Assembly: GCA_031285205.1 (NCBI GenBank)
Contig: JAITWO010000063.1
Span: 1-55,959, forward strand
Origin: Methanomassiliicoccaceae archaeon
GTDB lineage: Archaea > Thermoplasmatota > Thermoplasmata > Methanomassiliicoccales > Methanomethylophilaceae
Direction of reading: 5' to 3'
Length of the DNA stretch: 55,959 nucleotides
Below the pieces are notes generated by a model. That model searched no databases. It was not told the DNA's origin and saw only the letters and a list, made by a program, of their open reading frames with translations. Position 1 is the stretch's first letter. Every line of letters begins with the position of its first letter. Made by a program: the position numbers and the translations under genes. Positions 1-7,982 of this stretch are shown here, in pieces.

Positions 1-2
1 TG

Positions 3-305
3 GAGATGCTCGAGGGAGAGGAAGGGGAGCAGGTCTTCCGGGAGATGAAAGGAAAAACATACACGGTATCATTCGCGGAAGGCATGCGCGTCAGTAAAGT
101 TTCGGAAACGCTCGTCAGCGGGCTGATGTTGGAGTCTCCGGTCACATCGAGGCCGATAGTCTTCATACGCGGGAACATACCGCAGGATGGCTCTCAGAGG
201 GCGCTGTCTGAAAGAATATCTGAGAGCACCGGAAGAGAACCGATGTTCGTGCAGGGCCCGGGAGGGCACGGCATGAACCTGATGATGTTCGCGCCGGTTC
301 AATGA
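3..305 (+). CDS. C-terminal part of an unrecognised protein, cut by the window edge
   Basis: The frame is open at the left edge and stops at 303-305, so this is probably the 3' end of a longer gene, although an in-frame ATG lies at position 6. The visible ~100 residues are soluble, with no membrane segment, and end in a Gly-rich stretch (QGPGGHGMNLMMF). I do not recognise the family. The stop overlaps the convergent stop of the methyltransferase gene by a few bases. No function is proposed. Confidence 0.5.
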   Translation, partial: EMLEGEEGEQVFREMKGKTYTVSFAEGMRVSKVSETLVSGLMLESPVTSRPIVFIRGNIPQDGSQRALSERISESTGREPMFVQGPGGHGMNLMMFAPVQ

Positions 306-997
306 TCCTTGCGTATCTTTTTTGATGCGTCCCCGAACACCCCGAGTATCGTCGCATACTCCCACTTTGTGGGCACGGCACGCCCCATGAGCCTTCTGAA
401 CATGACCGCCGTCCCTTCTTTGCGGTGCTCCGGGTAATCTATGGAATCAAGCAGTTCGTCGAAAAATGTGAACATCTGCTCCTTCTCATTACGGTCCGCA
501 GGGGTCGGCTGCGATGTGACACACTGAGATATCTCATACATCACGATGGCCGCCGCATGGGATATGTTCAGAACAGGGTACGACTCATCCGCAGGTATCG
601 TTATCAGAAGGTCGCAGTGTGCCAGCTCCTCCTGCAGCAGCCCGATGTCCTCGCGTCCGAAGAGTATCGCGACCTTTTCATCATACCCTTTCATGCGGTC
701 CGCGAACTCCTCCGCGGTTATCGGGATCCTGGTGTAGTTCTTTTCTCCTTTGGTCACGATGCCGCTCGTCCCCACAACGAGGAGGCACCCCTCGACCGCC
801 TCCTCTAATGTGCTTACCGTTCTCGATCCGTCAAGGATGTAGTTCCCGTGCTTTGATCTTCGGTACGCCTCGTCGCCTATCTCGCACGGGTCCACGAGAT
901 ACAGCTCATCAAGGCCGAAGTTGGCCATTGATCTTGCGACCGCTCCGATGTTCCCTTCGAACTTAGGTGACACAAGTATTATGCGCACATTTCCCAT
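299..997 (-). CDS. trmJ: TrmJ-like SpoU-family tRNA 2'-O-methyltransferase
   Basis: SPOUT-class RNA methyltransferase, most like TrmJ, which 2'-O-methylates the ribose at position 32 of the tRNA anticodon loop using S-adenosylmethionine. The N-terminus (VSPKFEGNIGAVARSMANFG) is SpoU motif 1 with the catalytic-region Asn and Arg. The middle holds the knot-forming motif 2 (VAILFGREDIGL) and motif 3 (IPADESYPVLNISHAAAIVMYE) with the usual LN-S pattern. A helical C-terminal extension of ~75 residues fits the TrmJ length of about 230-250 residues. It is transcribed divergently from the phosphopantothenate synthetase gene; only 64 bases separate the two likely starts. The family is clear; the exact target nucleotide is inferred. 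Confidence 0.88.
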   Translation of the reverse strand: MGNVRIILVSPKFEGNIGAVARSMANFGLDELYLVDPCEIGDEAYRRSKHGNYILDGSRTVSTLEEAVEGCLLVVGTSGIVTKGEKNYTRIPITAEEFADRMKGYDEKVAILFGREDIGLLQEELAHCDLLITIPADESYPVLNISHAAAIVMYEISQCVTSQPTPADRNEKEQMFTFFDELLDSIDYPEHRKEGTAVMFRRLMGRAVPTKWEYATILGVFGDASKKIRKDH

Positions 998-1061
998 GTG
1001 AATGCGCAGAACATTGATACTATGTAATCCTGCTCATCATCTGTTCATCAGCAACAATAAT

Positions 1062-1841
1062 ATGTACACTGACTTCGCTAAAGGTTCCGTGGACATACCG
1101 AAGGACCATCCCAGATACGATTCATTGATGACAAGGGAGAGGCTTGTCAGCTTCGTGAAGAAAGGTCTTGTCACGCCTACGGGACTTGTTTCGCACGGCA
1201 GAGGCGAAGCCCTCGATTATCTGATGGGTGAACGCACAACGGAAGCGGCGCTCGGTGCGGAAATGGCTGCCGCCGCTTATATGCTGAACGCGAAAAGACC
1301 GGTGGTGTGCGTGAACGGCAACGCTGCGGCGCTTGACGCGAAAAGGCTGATAGAGCTGGCCGATGAAACGAACTCGAAGATAGAGGTGAACATATTCCAC
1401 AGGACGGAGGAGCGCATGGCGCTGCTGACTGAATATCTGAGATCATGCGGCGCGAAGGATGTGCTCGGGGCGAAGCCCGATTCAAGGATCCCCGGCCTGA
1501 GTTCGGACCGTGCGCTGTGCACTGCTGAAGGCATACACTCATCGGACGTGATACTCGTGCCGATAGAGGACGGCGACAGGGCCGAAGCATTGGTGAACAT
1601 GAACAAAGTGGTGATAGCGATAGATCTCAATCCTCTGTCAAGGACATCAAGGACGGCGACCGTGTCCATATCGGATGAGATGTCCCGGGCGCTGGCCAAT
1701 ATGATATCCTTCGCAAAAGAACTCAAGGATGATAAAAGGAAAAGAGACAACATAATATCGCGATTCTCCAATGCTGACAACAGGAAAGCAACGGTGGACC
1801 AGATACGGGAGCATCTGATCTCGACGATGGAAAAAGAGTGA
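1062..1841 (+). CDS. 4-phosphopantoate--beta-alanine ligase (archaeal phosphopantothenate synthetase)
   Basis: Archaeal PPS (former DUF137) joins 4-phosphopantoate and beta-alanine with ATP to give 4'-phosphopantothenate, the archaeal substitute for the bacterial PanC/CoaA route to coenzyme A. Recognisable blocks are IPKDHPRYDSL near the N-terminus, GLVSHGRGEALDYL, the VCVNGNAAAL segment, VNIFHRTEER, and near the C-terminus VPIEDGDRAEALV followed by IAIDLNPLSRTSR. The ATG at 1062 gives 259 residues, the normal size; an upstream in-frame start at 1002 would add 20 residues unlike the family. It opens a five-gene operon: the next gene begins 7 bases after the stop. Confidence 0.93.
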   Translation: MYTDFAKGSVDIPKDHPRYDSLMTRERLVSFVKKGLVTPTGLVSHGRGEALDYLMGERTTEAALGAEMAAAAYMLNAKRPVVCVNGNAAALDAKRLIELADETNSKIEVNIFHRTEERMALLTEYLRSCGAKDVLGAKPDSRIPGLSSDRALCTAEGIHSSDVILVPIEDGDRAEALVNMNKVVIAIDLNPLSRTSRTATVSISDEMSRALANMISFAKELKDDKRKRDNIISRFSNADNRKATVDQIREHLISTMEKE

Positions 1842-1848
1842 TGACATA

Positions 1849-3084
1849 ATGAGCGACTTGGAAAAGGGAATGAGAAGGCTGAAATGGGCGGAAGCGCACA
1901 TGCCCGTGCTGAATGAGATCAGAGAACGTTTCAGGAAGGAGAGGCCGCTCAGCGGTCTGAAGGTAGGCATGGCGTTGCACACGGAAGCGAAAACAGGGAT
2001 ACTGGCGATCACGTTGGCCGATGCCGGTGCCGAAGTAAGGCTGGCATCATGTAATCCTCTGTCCACGGATGATTCCGTAGCGACGGCGCTCAGGGAAGGA
2101 TACGGGATGGAAGTGTATGCGAAGAAAGGAGAAACGCAGGACGAGTACTACGGCAATCTGAACAAAGTGCTTGACATGTCGCCCGACCTGATCATTGACG
2201 ACGGCGCCGATCTGATAGCCATCCTGCATACAACGAGGACGGACCTTCTGAAGAACATCCGCGGCGCGAACGAGGAGACGACCACCGGCGTTGTAAGATT
2301 AAGGGCATTGGCCGCTGATGGTAAACTGAGATTTCCGGTGATAGCGGTGAACGATGCGAAGATGAAATTCCTCTTCGACAACCGTTACGGTACGGGACAA
2401 TCGACATTCGACGGATGGATGAACGCCACGAACCTCATCGTCGCAGGTAAAAGGATGGTCGTCGCAGGGTACGGATGGTGCGGCAAAGGGATCGCCATGA
2501 GAGCGAAAGGATTAGGTGCCAATGTAATAGTCACGGAAGTGGACCCGGTAAGGGCGATAGAGGCGAAGTTAGACGGGTTCGAAGTGATGCCCATGATCGA
2601 AGCCGTAAAGACAGCAGACGCGGTCCTGACGGTCACGGGGTGTAAATCGGTCGTCTCCGAAGAGCATCTGAAGGTAATGAAAAGCGGATGCATATTGGGC
2701 AATGCCGGACATTTTGACAATGAGATAGACAAGAACGCATTAGATTCATTATCGGAGAGGAAGGAGGAGGTGCGCGAGTTCGTTGATGAATATAGGTTCA
2801 GGGACGGAAGGAAAGTGTATCTGATAGCCGACGGCCGCCTGATGAACCTGGCCGCCGGCCAGGGGCATCCGGCAGAGATAATGGACACAAGCTTCGCAAC
2901 GCAGGCGCTTGCGATAGAGTACCTTGCGAAGAACTGGAAGAAGATGGACCGCAAAGTGCACACAGTGCCGGAGTACATGGACAACGAGATAGCAAAGATC
3001 AAGCTCAGGACGATGGGCATCTCCATCGATGAATTAACGGAAGAACAGAAAAGATACATGAGCGGATGGGAGGAAGGCACCTGA
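1849..3084 (+). CDS. ahcY: S-adenosylhomocysteine hydrolase
   Basis: Splits S-adenosylhomocysteine, the product of methyl-transfer reactions, into adenosine and homocysteine using tightly bound NAD. At 411 residues it is the short archaeal form. The substrate domain contains LASCNPLSTDD and the DDGADL motif. The NAD-binding Rossmann segment is VVAGYGWCGKGIAMRAKGLG, and GNAGHFDNEID carries the conserved His/Phe/Asp block. The C-terminus ends in a helical tail similar to archaeal homologues. It lies 7 bases after phosphopantothenate synthetase, and its last ~19 bases overlap the candidate start of the PfkB kinase, suggesting translational coupling to an enzyme that could consume the adenosine product. 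Confidence 0.96.
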   Translation: MSDLEKGMRRLKWAEAHMPVLNEIRERFRKERPLSGLKVGMALHTEAKTGILAITLADAGAEVRLASCNPLSTDDSVATALREGYGMEVYAKKGETQDEYYGNLNKVLDMSPDLIIDDGADLIAILHTTRTDLLKNIRGANEETTTGVVRLRALAADGKLRFPVIAVNDAKMKFLFDNRYGTGQSTFDGWMNATNLIVAGKRMVVAGYGWCGKGIAMRAKGLGANVIVTEVDPVRAIEAKLDGFEVMPMIEAVKTADAVLTVTGCKSVVSEEHLKVMKSGCILGNAGHFDNEIDKNALDSLSERKEEVREFVDEYRFRDGRKVYLIADGRLMNLAAGQGHPAEIMDTSFATQALAIEYLAKNWKKMDRKVHTVPEYMDNEIAKIKLRTMGISIDELTEEQKRYMSGWEEGT

Positions 3085-4001
3085 GCCCTCCTTTTCTGTC
3101 AGTGTACGGGCACATAACCATCGATCAGATCATGGCCGTCGATGAGTTCCCGCCGAACAGCGTCTCAGTGAACGTGTTGTCAAAGGATATGCGCATCGGC
3201 GGGACCGGAACGAACATCGCCGTCACGGCAGCCTCGTTGGGCGTACCCACGGCGCTTTGCGGTTTCGTCGGTAACGATTTCCCGAAAGTGTTCACAGACA
3301 TCATAACATCGAAAGGAGTGATAACGGACGAGTTCATCACAATGGACGGGCAGTGCACCGCACAGGCACTGATCGTCAACGATTTCAACAAAGAGCAAAG
3401 AGTGTTCTTCTATCAGGGGCCGCAGGGTTCCGCATCGGATACGAACATCGTACTGAAGAAGAATGCCGGCATGTCAAAATATGTTCATTTTTCGACCGGA
3501 GAACCTGATTACTACATTAACATAATGAGGTCCGTGAAGGATCGCGACAGGAACATAGCGTTCGACCCCGCGCAGGAGATACACAAGGTGTGGAACAGGG
3601 AGAAATTCATGACCGCTCTGAAATTATCGGACATCTTCTTCTGCAACAAGTACGAATCGGCGTCCGCGCTGAAGTATACGGAATCATCATCGCTTTCCGA
3701 GATCAAAGCGAAGATGGCGGTATGCACAGAAGGGGCGGCCGGCAGCGAGATGTACGTGAACGGGAAGGTGACAAAGATACCGGTCATAAAGGCAAGACGG
3801 ACCGTGGACAACACCGGTGCGGGGGACGCATACAGAGCGGGGTTCTACGCAGGCAAATACAACGGGCATTCCGATATCGACTCATTGATAATCGGTGCAG
3901 CGACAGCGTCGTTCGCGGTAGAGGAAACGGGCGCACTGTCCAATCTGCCGACGTTGGATATGGTGATGGAACGCGCCGACCGATATCTGGGGAAGCTGTG
4001 A
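3066..4001 (+). CDS. PfkB-family nucleoside or sugar kinase
   Basis: Ribokinase-fold kinase. The first PfkB signature region is seen in GGTGTNIAVTAASLG, and the second in DNTGAGDAYRAGF, where the Asp of GAGD is the catalytic base. N-terminal VYGHITIDQI is the usual first beta strand. Start choice: ATG at 3066 overlaps the end of ahcY by 19 bases; a GTG at 3102 directly before YGHITID is an alternative. Archaeal members such as the MJ0406 type phosphorylate nucleosides broadly. Position directly after ahcY makes adenosine a natural substrate, but that is inference, and a sugar kinase role is possible. Its stop overlaps the next ATG by one base. Confidence 0.85.
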   Translation: MGGRHLSPPFLSVYGHITIDQIMAVDEFPPNSVSVNVLSKDMRIGGTGTNIAVTAASLGVPTALCGFVGNDFPKVFTDIITSKGVITDEFITMDGQCTAQALIVNDFNKEQRVFFYQGPQGSASDTNIVLKKNAGMSKYVHFSTGEPDYYINIMRSVKDRDRNIAFDPAQEIHKVWNREKFMTALKLSDIFFCNKYESASALKYTESSSLSEIKAKMAVCTEGAAGSEMYVNGKVTKIPVIKARRTVDNTGAGDAYRAGFYAGKYNGHSDIDSLIIGAATASFAVEETGALSNLPTLDMVMERADRYLGKL

Positions 4002-4531
4002 TGATAATAGCGCTGACAGGCACACCGGGCACGGGGAAGACAGTGATCGCCGCCTGTCTGAGGGAGAAGGGCGAGTACGTGGTGGATCTGCATCAGCACA
4101 TCGAAGAAAAAGGACTCAAGGAACGTTTTGACAAGAAGAGGGACACATACAGCGTTGATATCGGAAAACTCAACTCGTCCCTAAGATCATCGATACCGAA
4201 GGACAGGAACGCGTTCCTCGAAGGCCATCTGTCCCATTTCCTGGATTGCGATATGATCATCGTGGTAAGATGCAACCCATCGGTTCTACACGAGAGGCTC
4301 AAAAAAAGGAACTATGCGCCTCAGAAGATATCGGAGAACGTTCAGGCGGAGGCATTGGATGTGATATTGTGCGAATCGATAGGATCGGATGCGCATGTTT
4401 TTGAGATAGACAGCACATCATGTACCCCGGAGCAGGCGGTGGTGATGATAAGGGAGATCATCGCCGGAAGGACCGCCGGATATGAACCGGGAAGCGTGAA
4501 CTGGGCGGAGGAGATGGTGAAATGGTGCTAG
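4001..4531 (+). CDS. AK6/Fap7-type adenylate kinase family NTPase
   Basis: P-loop nucleoside monophosphate kinase of the AK6 (Fap7/hCINAP) branch. The N-terminus MIIALTGTPGTGKT is the Walker A loop. The lid-like RLKKRNYAPQKISENVQAE resembles the AK6 signature. About 176 residues is the family size. Family members have ATPase/AMP-kinase activity and help small-subunit rRNA maturation in eukaryotes and archaea. The ATG at 4001 overlaps the preceding stop by one base, which excludes the much longer overlapping reading from 3590. The stop is TAG, rare in this window, and the following gene starts 10 bases before it. If the upstream kinase makes AMP, AK6 could convert it to ADP. Confidence 0.85.
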   Translation: MIIALTGTPGTGKTVIAACLREKGEYVVDLHQHIEEKGLKERFDKKRDTYSVDIGKLNSSLRSSIPKDRNAFLEGHLSHFLDCDMIIVVRCNPSVLHERLKKRNYAPQKISENVQAEALDVILCESIGSDAHVFEIDSTSCTPEQAVVMIREIIAGRTAGYEPGSVNWAEEMVKWC

Positions 4532-5178
4532 ACGGACAGAGGGCAAAGGCAGATTTTGCGTTAACGCCGGTCGCAAAAAAATTGATAAACGTCAATCCGA
4601 ACACATTATCGTGGATAGGCCTGATACTGGCACTGATCTCCGGTCTGCTGTTCTTCCTGTCCGGAGAGAAGGAGAGCTGGCATTGGATGCTGATCCTCGG
4701 TGCAATAGTGGTCCTGGTCTCAGGATATTTTGACGCTATCGACGGGAAGGTCGCGAAGCTTGCGGGCAAAGCGTCAAAGAAGGGGGATTTTCTGGATCAT
4801 GTGTTCGACAGGTACGCTGACGTTTTCATGATCGGCGGGGTGGCGGTAAGCGCATGGTGCGATCCGTACATAGGGATGCTGGCGCTTGTTGGTGTTCTGT
4901 TGACATCGTACATGGGAACACAGGCGCAGGCGGTCGGAGCGCCGCGATTGTACGCAGGCCTTCTGGGAAGGGCCGACCGTGTCGTATTGAGCACCCTGTT
5001 CCCGATAATAATGTTCATCGGCCTGTGTTATGACTTCGGGTACATCAACATGTTCGATCTAATCACATTATCGTGGCTGGAGATAATGATGCTGTGGTTC
5101 GCCGTCGTCGGCAACCTTACGGCGATACAGAGAGCGATCGTCACGTGGAGGAACATGACAAAAATGGAGAAGGAGTGA
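4522..5178 (+). CDS. CDP-alcohol phosphatidyltransferase, probably archaetidylinositol-phosphate synthase type
   Basis: Integral membrane enzyme that transfers an archaeal lipid phosphate from a CDP-lipid to an alcohol headgroup. The family signature D-x2-D-G-x2-A-x-x8-G-x3-D-x3-D is fully present in DAIDGKVAK...GDFLDHVFDR (about residues 72-96). Around five or six hydrophobic segments follow (LILALISGLLFFL, WMLILGAIVVLV, MLALVGVLLTSY, IIMFIGL, IMMLWFAVVGNL). Length 218 fits archaetidylinositolphosphate synthase; the headgroup (inositol phosphate, glycerol phosphate or serine) cannot be fixed from sequence alone. It overlaps AK6 by 10 bases and ends the operon. Confidence 0.87.
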   Translation: MVLDGQRAKADFALTPVAKKLINVNPNTLSWIGLILALISGLLFFLSGEKESWHWMLILGAIVVLVSGYFDAIDGKVAKLAGKASKKGDFLDHVFDRYADVFMIGGVAVSAWCDPYIGMLALVGVLLTSYMGTQAQAVGAPRLYAGLLGRADRVVLSTLFPIIMFIGLCYDFGYINMFDLITLSWLEIMMLWFAVVGNLTAIQRAIVTWRNMTKMEKE

Positions 5179-5191
5179 GCTCACTCCTTCT
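5168..5191. terminator. Perfect 24-base palindrome over two convergent stop codons
   Basis: A perfect inverted repeat, symmetric about 5179/5180, covers the stop codons of the lipid synthase (TGA 5176-5178) and of primase (TGA on the other strand at 5181-5183). Both proteins end in Lys/Glu codons followed by TGA, so the coding ends form the two arms. It can fold on either transcript and is followed by pyrimidine-rich DNA on the plus strand. A bidirectional terminator role is inferred. Confidence 0.55.
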
Positions 5192-6221
5192 TCTCTTCAG
5201 TGTCATCCTTTCTGGCGGAACGCGTCTTTGTCCGGTAATAGATAAGCGGATGCACAACCTTCTCGTTACCGCACAGATCATCCGGTTCAAAGCAGATGCC
5301 GTAACTTTTCATTGTCGAGCATTCAGGCGGCGTATATTCGGTACCGCTCCCCTCTCCCGTGATATGCCTGACCTGATAGGCGCTCTTGGATGCGTCAAAA
5401 TCGGGCGACTTGGAGAACAATGCCATGATCTGCTCCGAGTCCATACCAAGCGCATGCAGGAACGATACCAACGCGAAACGGCCGCTGTGCGGTAAGTTCA
5501 GACCATTCTGCGTCCCGGCGAGCAGGGCGCGCATGCACGGCGGGAATTCGGTGACGGAAACATCCCCCGCGACATCGCCGTACCTGCTCTTCATCTCGTT
5601 GAGTGCGATCTCAACATGATCCACATCGGCCCTCAAAGCCAACCTCAATTCATTGGGAACGTTCAGCGGCAGTTCCGACTCGATCCTGTCCTGCAGCGCA
5701 TTCTGCAGCGCGCGGCCGAAACTCTCATTCGGAAGGAACACCTGCCCGTTGAAAAGTTCAGAGTTCACAAGCTTCCAGTCAATGCTTTTTATTCTCGTCG
5801 ACAGTTTGAGATAATCCGTGAAATGCATCATCAGTTTATCGTCCTTCGAAACGGCATCGATGCCCAGTTCCTTTGCGATGTGGATCATCTCTCTGGCACT
5901 TTCCGTTCTTAACATTTTATTCATGCGCACCGACTCCGCCAGAGCGTAGCGTTTGGTAAGGAACCGGTCGTTGACACAGGAAACAATGATACGGGCGTAC
6001 GGGTATGACATCACTTCTATGAACTGATCGGATTCAAAGATAAGCGGAACGTATGACACCTCCGATTGGTACAGCGACTCAAGCACACGTTTCATCCCCC
6101 TCTTCCGGGCATCCGCATACCGCGGTGACATTATCAGCGAAACAATATCGCCGCCATGCGATTCCGCAAATGCCGCCGACTCCTCAAGGAAAGGGTATGT
6201 CGCCGCGCGCCGGGTGTTCAT
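5181..6221 (-). CDS. priL: DNA primase large subunit PriL
   Basis: Non-catalytic iron-sulfur subunit of the archaeal/eukaryotic primase, which with PriS makes primers for DNA replication. The C-terminal third carries the four Cys that ligate the 4Fe-4S cluster in this family: one in FPPCMRALL, two in PPECSTMKSYGIC and one in DDLCG, followed by the diagnostic VHPLIYYR. The N-terminal ~200 residues are helical (YPFLEESAAF, YPYARIIVSCVNDRFLTKRYALAE), as expected for PriL. At 346 residues it is full length. PriS is not in the window. It converges on the lipid gene, and the radical SAM gene lies 30 bases upstream on the same strand. Confidence 0.93.
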   Translation of the reverse strand: MNTRRAATYPFLEESAAFAESHGGDIVSLIMSPRYADARKRGMKRVLESLYQSEVSYVPLIFESDQFIEVMSYPYARIIVSCVNDRFLTKRYALAESVRMNKMLRTESAREMIHIAKELGIDAVSKDDKLMMHFTDYLKLSTRIKSIDWKLVNSELFNGQVFLPNESFGRALQNALQDRIESELPLNVPNELRLALRADVDHVEIALNEMKSRYGDVAGDVSVTEFPPCMRALLAGTQNGLNLPHSGRFALVSFLHALGMDSEQIMALFSKSPDFDASKSAYQVRHITGEGSGTEYTPPECSTMKSYGICFEPDDLCGNEKVVHPLIYYRTKTRSARKDDTEEKKE

Positions 6222-6250
6222 GATACTTCAACGGATCGCCGTATAATAAT

Positions 6251-7858
6251 TCATTCGAATGTCACCATGCCGATCAGCCGTTCGGCGACCGCCGCATCGT
6301 CAACCGCTTCATACAGATCATCGGCACACCTGAACGGTCTGGCGAGCATTATCTTGGCCGCTCTCTTCTTACCAACGCCGGGCAGTGTCATGATCGATGT
6401 CATGGACGCCCTGTTTATCGGGAACGGAAATTCTATGCCTGTTATGGACCTGAACCCGTGGTCCGTTATCACAACATCACAAAAACGGTTGACATCTGTT
6501 CGGTAGGGGATGCCGATGAGCAACGGGTACGTACCTATCTGCCTTCCGAACGTTATCCCGTTGTCTATGATCTCCATGTAAACGTTCTTCAGGACGGTTC
6601 CCGAGGGAACGATCCTTTTCAGCATCGGGCCGTCGATGTTTTCGCGTATCTCCTGTTTGTATCTTTTGAATCTGCTGTGGTCAACCTTCGTATTGAACGT
6701 TCTTCTCACCGGAAGCACCTGGCGTATGTTGATCCTCCTGACCATCAATCCTTCCGATAACAGCATTCTCAAAAAATTGATGTTTGAGGCGTACGTACCA
6801 TTCGTTTCCATGTCCAGTCCCGCTATGAGGTTCAATCCGGGAAGCAGCTTGGGCATCCCGTTGTCCCCGGGCTGCGCACCTATGAGGTTTATCATGCGCA
6901 CCGCGCGGAGGACCTGGTCAGGCACGGAATTGAGGTTGTTCGCATCTATCACGTTCAGGTCGGTGCTTTCCATACCCAACGCAAGGACGTTCCCGGGAGT
7001 GCAGCATTCCGTCAGCGTTCTCAGTATCGCCGATGATTCATCCGGATATTCGGAGATGACGGCAGGATTCGCGTTGTCCACATGCAGAACGTCAAATCTC
7101 ATCTCATGAAGCCCTCTGAACAGTTCGTTCACAACATCCGGGCAAGGTTTAGGTATTCCTAAAAAATCTTTGGAGCCGTACGATACGATGCATGTCTGGC
7201 CCCCTATCCTTATGTTGCGGACGCCCAACTCCTTTAATCGGGAGACCTCATCAAGCACATCTCCGGGCGAACGCATCAGCGGCTCGCCTTTCAGTGGTTC
7301 TATGCAGTACGAGCACCCCCCGCTCATGAACCGGTGGCATCCGCGGTATGTTTCCACCTCCGCGATCAGTGGCTGCGGGAAATCGTGATGATCACTAACA
7401 ACATCAGCACCAAGTATCATCCATCTGTTCCATTCGTCCAATGTTCTGAGCCTCTCCGCGACCTCTTTTCCCGATATCCCGTCATAGAGGGATGCCGCCA
7501 GGTCCGTTCTTATCTGAAAATCAAATCCGTCCGCGACATCCGAGGATGCCGATGACCCTCCGATGAGCTTCCATCCGCTCAGTTTCGGCAACAGGGCGGA
7601 GATCTCGTTAGATGACATGGGCATCGACCGCAGATATTTTCCAGGAACGGTATTCCCGGAAAGGACCACGCTCACGTCCGCCTTTGGTATCTTGTATCCT
7701 TTCCTTATGCGGTCTACGGTCACATATTCAACGGCGGCACCCGCGTCCTTCGCAGCGCCTGCAACGGAACGGACCATCGGAGAGATGTACGGCGGAACAC
7801 CGAGCGCAGCGGGATCATCAATATATCCGTCAATAAGAAGCACTCTGATGTCCGTCAA
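6251..7858 (-). CDS. Radical SAM protein with N-terminal B12-binding-like region and C-terminal helix-hairpin-helix
   Basis: Archaeal radical SAM protein of unknown reaction. The N-terminus (RVLLIDGYIDDPAALGVPPY) resembles the cobalamin-binding-like domain seen before many such cores. Cluster Cys occur in RGCHRFMSGGCSYC, a C-x7-C-x2-C spacing instead of the classical C-x3-C-x2-C. The end carries a helix-hairpin-helix (LPGVGKKRAAKIMLARPF), a nucleic-acid-binding element. Start: the frame is open to a TTG at 7885, but TTG at 7858 follows a good Shine-Dalgarno (AGGTGAGG) and gives MTDIRVLLIDGY, so I prefer it. A DNA- or RNA-modifying role is suggested only by the helix-hairpin-helix. It is divergent from malic enzyme. 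Confidence 0.8.
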   Translation of the reverse strand: MTDIRVLLIDGYIDDPAALGVPPYISPMVRSVAGAAKDAGAAVEYVTVDRIRKGYKIPKADVSVVLSGNTVPGKYLRSMPMSSNEISALLPKLSGWKLIGGSSASSDVADGFDFQIRTDLAASLYDGISGKEVAERLRTLDEWNRWMILGADVVSDHHDFPQPLIAEVETYRGCHRFMSGGCSYCIEPLKGEPLMRSPGDVLDEVSRLKELGVRNIRIGGQTCIVSYGSKDFLGIPKPCPDVVNELFRGLHEMRFDVLHVDNANPAVISEYPDESSAILRTLTECCTPGNVLALGMESTDLNVIDANNLNSVPDQVLRAVRMINLIGAQPGDNGMPKLLPGLNLIAGLDMETNGTYASNINFLRMLLSEGLMVRRINIRQVLPVRRTFNTKVDHSRFKRYKQEIRENIDGPMLKRIVPSGTVLKNVYMEIIDNGITFGRQIGTYPLLIGIPYRTDVNRFCDVVITDHGFRSITGIEFPFPINRASMTSIMTLPGVGKKRAAKIMLARPFRCADDLYEAVDDAAVAERLIGMVTFE

Positions 7859-7899
7859 CGACCTCACCTGCCAATATGCCCACAATAAGTATGACTAAC

Positions 7900-7908
7900 T
7901 ATAAATAG
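7900..7908 (+). promoter_or_regulatory. TATA box, malic enzyme promoter
   Basis: TATAAATAG lies 75-83 bases before the malic enzyme ATG in the divergent intergenic region. With the usual ~25-base spacing, transcription would start near 7930 and leave a leader of about 50 bases. The same AT-rich block could also serve the radical SAM gene on the other strand. Confidence 0.5.
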
Positions 7909-7949
7909 AAATAGCGGCATAATAGGTTTTACAGCGAATTCGAAGAAAT

Positions 7950-7966
7950 ATTACGAAATTCGTAAT
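7950..7966. promoter_or_regulatory. Operator-like palindrome in the malic enzyme leader
   Basis: ATTACGAAATTCGTAAT is a 17-base inverted repeat (8-base arms, one central base). It lies between the predicted transcription start and the ribosome binding site (GGGGGA at 7971-7976). A related half-element, GAATTCGAA, is just upstream at 7936-7944. Placement fits a repressor site acting on malic enzyme; no regulator is encoded nearby. Confidence 0.4.
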
Positions 7967-7982
7967 TTAAGGGGGAAAAAAT

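Noticed and set aside
3590-4000. Upstream extension of the AK6 reading frame (313-codon open frame)
   Set aside because: It runs inside the PfkB gene in another frame with low-quality Arg/Gly-rich sequence; homology to AK6 begins exactly at ATG 4001.
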